Source: Gp13-AA77 sp036521995
Lineage (GTDB): Bacteria; Acidobacteriota; Terriglobia; UBA7540
Length of the DNA: 19,118 nt
Reading direction: 5' to 3'
Assembly (NCBI GenBank): GCA_036521995.1
Contig: DATDGR010000346.1
Span: forward strand, 1 to 19,118
Made by a program: the position numbers and the translations under genes. The notes below the pieces were generated by a model. The model saw only the letters and a list, made by a program, of their open reading frames with translations, was not told the origin of the DNA and searched no databases. Shown piece by piece: positions 14,680 to 19,118 of this stretch (positions are counted from its first letter, which is position 1; every line of letters starts with the position of its first letter).

Positions 14680-17600
14680 ATGAGACATCCTTCTCACCGG
14701 TGGGGATTCCTTATACCAGCTTTTCTATTTTTCTGGTCTTGCTTGCCTGGCAGAGCCTGGAGCTCAAGTCCCGTTCCTCCGTCGGCCTCCTCGAACGGGC
14801 CACAGTCGTCCGCGGAAAAACTTCCTGAATCCGCGGCCGGTGTCACCATTCCAGGCCCCATGCGCTCCTTTCTGCGCATGGCGGCCATCAGCCAGAAGGT
14901 CCTGCCGGAAGAGGTGCTCCCGCTGCTCGCGCGCAACGTGGTGGTGGGCGGCTACACAGGGCAAGGCGACTCCCGAAAGCCCACAGAGTATCTGATCCTG
15001 TTGAGGCGATACCTCGACCAAGCCCGTGAGCTGCAGGCGCTCGCCGGCCCTGAAGGTGTCATTCGCGTTCCCAGTTGCAGCCAGGCGGAGAAACTGCTCA
15101 CCATTATCGGCTACCGGCTTCGCGAAGAGTGCGGGCCCAACACGTCCCTGGAAACCGCCGATCCGGAAAGGGCCTTCCTCACCATCGATTCGGGATTCCC
15201 GCTGGCCAGCCTGGAAGAGGCGCTTCGGGGAGACAAAAGCTTCGAGGTTCCGTTCGCGAGCGGCCAGGTACCCATACTGTTCGGCCCCAACGATTGGAAG
15301 GTGCATGACAAGTATCAAAGAGACAAGGATGACCTGGTCGACGTGATCTTGCGCGACCCAGGCTTGGCCCGTCTTTACTGGGCTCTGTCTCAGGTCGATG
15401 CGAATACCCGAGCATTCCTATGGCAATCTCAAGGACCCGCGAAGCTCCTGCCCCTGGCGGCTCCCCTTGACTTTTACGGAAGTCACATTTACGTCCGATC
15501 CGGGCGGGTGGTGGTGCCTGGAGGATCCACGGCCGAATCCGCCTGGAAAAATCTGGTGGGGGCCAGCCCGGACGCGCCCGGAGAATTCGTCACCCGGTTG
15601 CTCGCCAAAGACCAGGGCTGGTTGGTTGCCTATTATGACGCTCTGGCGCGGGTCAATGGGACCCAGCAGGCTTACTTTACGGAACCCCATCGCTTGCCGC
15701 GTTGCTATGAAGCGTTGCGAGGTCAGGAACTTTCCCCTGGCGCGGCACGAACGGTATTCCGGCCGGACGCTGGCCTGCTGCTGCTGGCGACGCGGCTCCA
15801 GCTCGATCCCAACGGTCAGCCGCACGTCCCCGGCAACCTGGACGCGTGGAAACAGATCGTGGCTCGCCAGAGCGATTCCAAGACCGCGCGGCAATGGTCC
15901 AAGCAAGCCAGCCACTGGGACAATTCCGAGCAGTTGCTGGAGGGCATGTTTGCCCTTTCCCGAGTGGCGTCGGAGAACGGGTCAGTGCAGGTTTACCTGA
16001 CACTGAGTGAAATCGATCGGGGACGCGCGGCGGGGCAGCGCTTGAGTCCGCAAACCGTCAGCCTGCTGGCGGAACATTTCGCGCGCTTTCACAACCAGTA
16101 TCTGATCTTTTCGGAGTTTCACGGTCTGAACGATGCCTCCATTGCGCGGTTTCTCGATCAGGCACAGGCCGTGAACCGGATCCAGGACCGCAGCGTTCGA
16201 GCCGACGCCCTGGGAATCTTTCAGGCGAACGTGGGACTCTGGCAAATCCTGGCCCGGCAGGGGCAGATACCCGAGGCGAGCTGGAATGATTCCTGGCAGC
16301 GCGTGATCAGTCCTTTCGGCCACATCCGGACCTCAGCCCAACTTTTCGACGCCGGGCGCAGCTCGCTTGGCGAGCTGTTTCAGGCCGCGACCGGCAAACC
16401 TGATCCGTCTCAGGACGGAATCATCGGCCTGCTATCCGGCCCTCAGCAGACCAGTCCCGAAGGCCAGCGAGTGAGGCAAGAGCTGGGCAACCAGATCCGT
16501 TCGGTCTTGGAAGCGCAGCGCCTGGTCTCTCTCGATACACTCCTGACACTGGCGGACGGCCTGAATCAGATGGCCCAGCAAAGAGGTACGCCTGACCGGA
16601 TGATCGCTCTCGCCGGCGAGTTGCGCGAGTTCCAGTTGCCCAAGCCGATCTTCACCGCGCAAGAAAGAGCCGAATGGGTCTCGGGACTTTATAATGATCC
16701 TCACACCCAAATTGAGATGCGAACCGATCTGACCAGAGTCATCAAGTCCCCGAAATCTCCCAACCAATTGGAGGAAGCTCGCGGCCAGCTGGCCCCCTTC
16801 CTGAGGGACACGCTGGTGGGACTGAACTACGCCTACTATGAGCCGCCGGGAGCTCAGATGATCCTCCATAATCCGCTCTTCGTCCGCGCTCACGACTTCG
16901 CGGGGGAAATGACGATGACCGGGGACCAGGTGTGGCAGACACCGACCATATTCGGCCGCGGTTGGACGGCGAGCGGCGGCGCCCATCTGGCCGGCTCGCT
17001 GGCGGACCTGCCCTACGTTCTGGCGCAGGTCGAGCAGGACTTCATGGTGCCGGAAAACACTCAATCCCTCATCTGGCAGGACCTGGTGCCGTGCCTCGTG
17101 ACCAGCGCCGTGCTGCCGCGCTGGTGGCGTGTGTCTCCGAATGAGCTGCACGCCGTCGCCCTCTACCAGCGCTCTGGAGAGGAACTCCTGACCGCCGCGG
17201 CGCAGAATGAACAGGTGCGTGAGAGGACCCTGGATATCCTTTCCACTCGCTTGCTCCCCCGGAGGTTCGAGCAGGTCGACGCGGCTCTACGCGCCGGGCA
17301 CCCCGAGGCGGCGCTTTCCCGCCTGACCCCCGCCGAGACCTTTTACCTGGCGGCCGAGTTCCGCAGACGATTTCCGCAAGAGGCCCACAGCTCAGGCCAG
17401 GCCGGGCAGGACCTGGAGACGCTCGCCGAGCGCCACCCCAACGAGGTCAGTTGGGAGCGAATCTCGGAGGACTTTGGCGTGCCGCATCCGGCACTCGCGC
17501 AAACCTACTCTCTCGAGTTGCTGAATGTGAAGCCGTTTCCAACCTTCCTGGGTTACTCCAGCCGCCTGCTGGCTGAGTCCTGGGATTCCAGCAATCTGTA

Positions 17601-17811
17601 CTGGGCCCGTCTGACGGACGAAATGGGCTATTCACCGGCGATGCTTCAGCGCCTGATCCCGGAACTGACGCGTCGCATGATCGAAAATATTTTCGCGACC
17701 GACTTAGATGATTGGCCGGCTTTGCTTCGCGCTTTGCAAGAAACCGGAGAGGAGTTTCGGAGCGGCAAGATTGCCTCGCTGCCGAAGGAAGGCAGGACCG
17801 CAGGGCTCTAG
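14680..17811 (+). CDS. Large secreted protein of unknown function (1043 residues)
   Basis: I do not recognise a named domain. A hydrophobic signal peptide covers residues ~8-27 (FLIPAFLFFWSCLPGRAWSS); C21 is not in a good lipobox, so Sec export without lipidation is likelier. A Ser/Pro/Asn-rich linker runs to ~55. The remainder appears mostly alpha-helical with many short amphipathic segments rich in Leu, Ala, Arg and Glu, like a helical-repeat scaffold, and no obvious catalytic triad or metal motif. Local landmarks are WVSGLYNDPHTQ (~667-678), LVGLNYAYYEPPGAQM (~708-723) and ELHAVALYQR (~820-829). The start is secure: GGAGGAGG lies eight bases before the ATG. The VWA gene follows after 66 bases and is probably co-transcribed. 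It resembles large hypothetical proteins I recall from Acidobacteriota, unverified. The coding frame itself is beyond doubt. Confidence 0.85.
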   Translation: MRHPSHRWGFLIPAFLFFWSCLPGRAWSSSPVPPSASSNGPQSSAEKLPESAAGVTIPGPMRSFLRMAAISQKVLPEEVLPLLARNVVVGGYTGQGDSRKPTEYLILLRRYLDQARELQALAGPEGVIRVPSCSQAEKLLTIIGYRLREECGPNTSLETADPERAFLTIDSGFPLASLEEALRGDKSFEVPFASGQVPILFGPNDWKVHDKYQRDKDDLVDVILRDPGLARLYWALSQVDANTRAFLWQSQGPAKLLPLAAPLDFYGSHIYVRSGRVVVPGGSTAESAWKNLVGASPDAPGEFVTRLLAKDQGWLVAYYDALARVNGTQQAYFTEPHRLPRCYEALRGQELSPGAARTVFRPDAGLLLLATRLQLDPNGQPHVPGNLDAWKQIVARQSDSKTARQWSKQASHWDNSEQLLEGMFALSRVASENGSVQVYLTLSEIDRGRAAGQRLSPQTVSLLAEHFARFHNQYLIFSEFHGLNDASIARFLDQAQAVNRIQDRSVRADALGIFQANVGLWQILARQGQIPEASWNDSWQRVISPFGHIRTSAQLFDAGRSSLGELFQAATGKPDPSQDGIIGLLSGPQQTSPEGQRVRQELGNQIRSVLEAQRLVSLDTLLTLADGLNQMAQQRGTPDRMIALAGELREFQLPKPIFTAQERAEWVSGLYNDPHTQIEMRTDLTRVIKSPKSPNQLEEARGQLAPFLRDTLVGLNYAYYEPPGAQMILHNPLFVRAHDFAGEMTMTGDQVWQTPTIFGRGWTASGGAHLAGSLADLPYVLAQVEQDFMVPENTQSLIWQDLVPCLVTSAVLPRWWRVSPNELHAVALYQRSGEELLTAAAQNEQVRERTLDILSTRLLPRRFEQVDAALRAGHPEAALSRLTPAETFYLAAEFRRRFPQEAHSSGQAGQDLETLAERHPNEVSWERISEDFGVPHPALAQTYSLELLNVKPFPTFLGYSSRLLAESWDSSNLYWARLTDEMGYSPAMLQRLIPELTRRMIENIFATDLDDWPALLRALQETGEEFRSGKIASLPKEGRTAGL

Positions 17812-17877
17812 CCCTGGCAACCATCTTCAAGACCGATAGGACTGACTTGTCGGCTTCGAAAAAGCGACGGGTGATAT

Positions 17878-18924
17878 ATGACCAAGCACAACTCGCGATG
17901 GCTTATCTACTTTTTGTTTTTGACGGCGCACTTGGGCGCCGCTACCGGAGCGGTGGCGCAGCAGGGCGGGTCCGACGCTACCGTCATTCGCCGAACCGTC
18001 GAACTGGTGCAGTTGGACGTGGCCGTGACCGATAAGAAGGGAGACTACGTCACTGGTCTGGGCGCCCCAGACTTCGCCATCTTCGAGGATGGGATTCCAC
18101 AAAAAGTTGCTACCTTCGAAGAAGTGAGGGACGTCCCGGAAACCTTGGTCGCCTCGGCGGCGGGAGAAGGCGGACCGAACTCCACCCTGGCCTCCGGTTC
18201 GCCGCACGGATCCTTTCAGGAATCGCCGGGTGGGGCCCGCTCCCCAGTGACCGGAGCCAGCGTCTTTATCCTCTTCGACACCAGCAATTACATGTACCGT
18301 GGCTTTGTGTTCGCGCAGGATGCGATCGCTGAATTCGTTCGATCCCTGGATCACCCGGACCGGGTCGCCTTCTACTCCTACAGCCGGGATTTTTCCCGCG
18401 CCTCGCCGCTCACCCCTGACCGCTCGCTGGTCTTGCGCGGGCTCCGATCGACCGTGGCCGGAGACGACGCCGCGCTCTATAACGCCCTGCTGCTGACGGT
18501 CAAAGATGCCGCCCAGCTTTCGGGCCGGAGAGTGGTGGTGGTCTTTTCCAATGGCCCCGACAACGCCAGTGTAGTCGCGCCCGAAGACGTTCGCGAACTG
18601 GCCCAGTCCGAAGGGATTACGATTTACATGATCAGCACCCAGGAAGCCAAGCTGGAGCCGGTTTCGAGCGCCGTCTTCCGGCGCATGAGCGCCAGCACGG
18701 GCGGCAAGGCCTATTTCGCCAAGAATTGGAGAGAACAACAAAAGGCCTTCGGTTCGATTCGGGACGACCTGGGGCACCTTTACTCGTTCAGCTACTATCC
18801 GCAGCCCAATCCTAACCGTGGCTGGCGCCGCATCACGGTGAAGGTCATGGGCCAGCAGGCGAAGAGTTATCGCATTCGGACGCGGAGCGGCTACCGGCCT
18901 AAGTCCGTCCAATCCGCCGGATAG
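17878..18924 (+). CDS. VWFA-related (acidobacterial type) VWA-domain protein
   Basis: Predicted secreted or periplasmic von Willebrand factor A protein, a likely protein-protein interaction module. A signal peptide spans residues ~7-28 (to AVAQQG). An N-terminal beta region (RRTVELVQLDVAVTDKKGDYV) and the DFAIFEDGIPQKVATFEEV segment match the family of VWFA-related domains abundant in Acidobacteriota. The VWA fold follows from ~127 to 290. Its metal-ion site is eroded: DxSxS reads D134-T-S136-N-Y138, the usual Thr loop reads GDDAALYNAL, and the expected Asp in the later strand is N225 (VVVFSNGPDN). The C-terminus has the YSFSYYPQPNPNRGWRRITVKV segment typical of the family. It has 348 residues, with ATG at 17878. 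It sits 66 bases after the 1043-residue gene and is probably in one operon with it. Confidence 0.88.
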   Translation: MTKHNSRWLIYFLFLTAHLGAATGAVAQQGGSDATVIRRTVELVQLDVAVTDKKGDYVTGLGAPDFAIFEDGIPQKVATFEEVRDVPETLVASAAGEGGPNSTLASGSPHGSFQESPGGARSPVTGASVFILFDTSNYMYRGFVFAQDAIAEFVRSLDHPDRVAFYSYSRDFSRASPLTPDRSLVLRGLRSTVAGDDAALYNALLLTVKDAAQLSGRRVVVVFSNGPDNASVVAPEDVRELAQSEGITIYMISTQEAKLEPVSSAVFRRMSASTGGKAYFAKNWREQQKAFGSIRDDLGHLYSFSYYPQPNPNRGWRRITVKVMGQQAKSYRIRTRSGYRPKSVQSAG

Positions 18925-18993
18925 TGATGAGGTACTCTGAGGTCGGCTGCCTGCCCCGGGGAGGACTGTAGACCAGCAGCCAGGTAGCGCATC

Positions 18994-18999
18994 TATAAT
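18994..18999 (+). promoter_or_regulatory. TATAAT -10 box downstream of the VWA gene
   Basis: A consensus TATAAT lies 70 bases past the VWA stop. No good -35 is found 16-18 bases upstream, which lowers confidence. A transcript from it would start near 19006 and run into the self-complementary segment at the window edge. The only small frame behind it (ATG at 18998, nine codons) is not credible as a gene. Confidence 0.4.
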
Positions 19000-19005
19000 G
19001 GCGTC

Positions 19006-19118
19006 GGCCCTGTCAAGCAGAATTTAGGGACACCACCCCGTCTGCGTGCGGGCGCGGGGTCAAGGGCGGTCCGGCGCTCTTGCTTTTCGCCGGACCGTTC
19101 ATCGCAGACCCTTGAGGC
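19006..19118 (+). ncRNA. Candidate structured RNA with pseudoknot potential, cut by the window end
   Basis: Four perfectly complementary helices can be read by eye. Helix 1 is ACCCCG (19035-19040) with CGGGGT (19055-19060). Helix 2 is CAAGGG (19061-19066) with CCCTTG (19109-19114). Helix 3 is CGGTCCGGCG (19067-19076) with CGCCGGACCG (19088-19097), closing an 11-base loop. A loop-to-bulge helix pairs TCTGCG (19041-19046) with CGCAGA (19103-19108). The 5' strands of helices 1, 2 and 3 are contiguous, and the last helix crosses both helix 1 and helix 2, giving a pseudoknot or a two-state switch. No T-run follows within the window. It could be a small RNA (6S-like rods have about this size if the 3' half continues), a riboswitch-like leader of the next gene, or a complex terminator. 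The 5' end is inferred from the TATAAT. Confidence 0.35.

Overview
The window most likely comes from a soil-type member of the Acidobacteriota (Bryobacterales/Solibacter-like). This is inferred from gene families, not from a marker gene. The indicators are an orphan MacB-type permease with two FtsX units (the acidobacterial duplicated orphan permease architecture), a VWFA-related protein of the acidobacterial type, an FG-GAP/ASPIC (CRTAC1-like) protein, a small protein of the 'RLAANRxxAxKSTGPxT..GKA' family, and high GC content with several GTG starts. No plasmid, phage, CRISPR, tRNA or rRNA signature is visible.

Layout. Positions 1-631 hold no convincing gene, only an AT-rich stretch with degenerate ~55-bp repeats. 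From 632 to 11020 every gene is on the minus strand: a Glu/Leu/Phe/Val dehydrogenase; then an apparent three-gene operon read right to left (a Tat-exported gluconate-dehydrogenase-subunit-3-like protein, a GMC-family flavin dehydrogenase catalytic subunit, and a secreted S1/P1 nuclease); a DUF72 (YecE-like) protein with its own strong sigma70-type promoter; a secreted seven-repeat FG-GAP/ASPIC protein; and an 839-residue orphan ABC permease. From 11333 onward most genes are on the plus strand: a small protein of unknown function with a very clear promoter, an OsmC peroxiredoxin-like protein (the one minus-strand gene here), a lone type IV prepilin-like protein, a Tat-exported amidohydrolase that is possibly leaderless, a 1043-residue secreted protein I cannot assign, and a VWA protein with an eroded metal site. 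The right edge carries a TATAAT box followed by a strongly self-complementary segment that is cut off by the window end and looks like the 5' part of a structured RNA.

How the genes fit together. Many products look exported: the dehydrogenase small subunit, the nuclease, the FG-GAP protein, the amidohydrolase, the 1043-residue protein and the VWA protein. With the permease and the pilin, this reads as an envelope- and extracellular-catabolism neighbourhood. The small subunit and the GMC subunit should form one periplasmic sugar or sugar-acid dehydrogenase; its cytochrome electron acceptor is not in the window. The remaining genes look like single transcription units without an obvious common pathway.

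The most unusual item is the pseudoknot-like RNA candidate at 19035-19118. The pair of the unassigned 1043-residue protein and the VWA protein comes next. I see no clear evidence of a new defence or mobile system.
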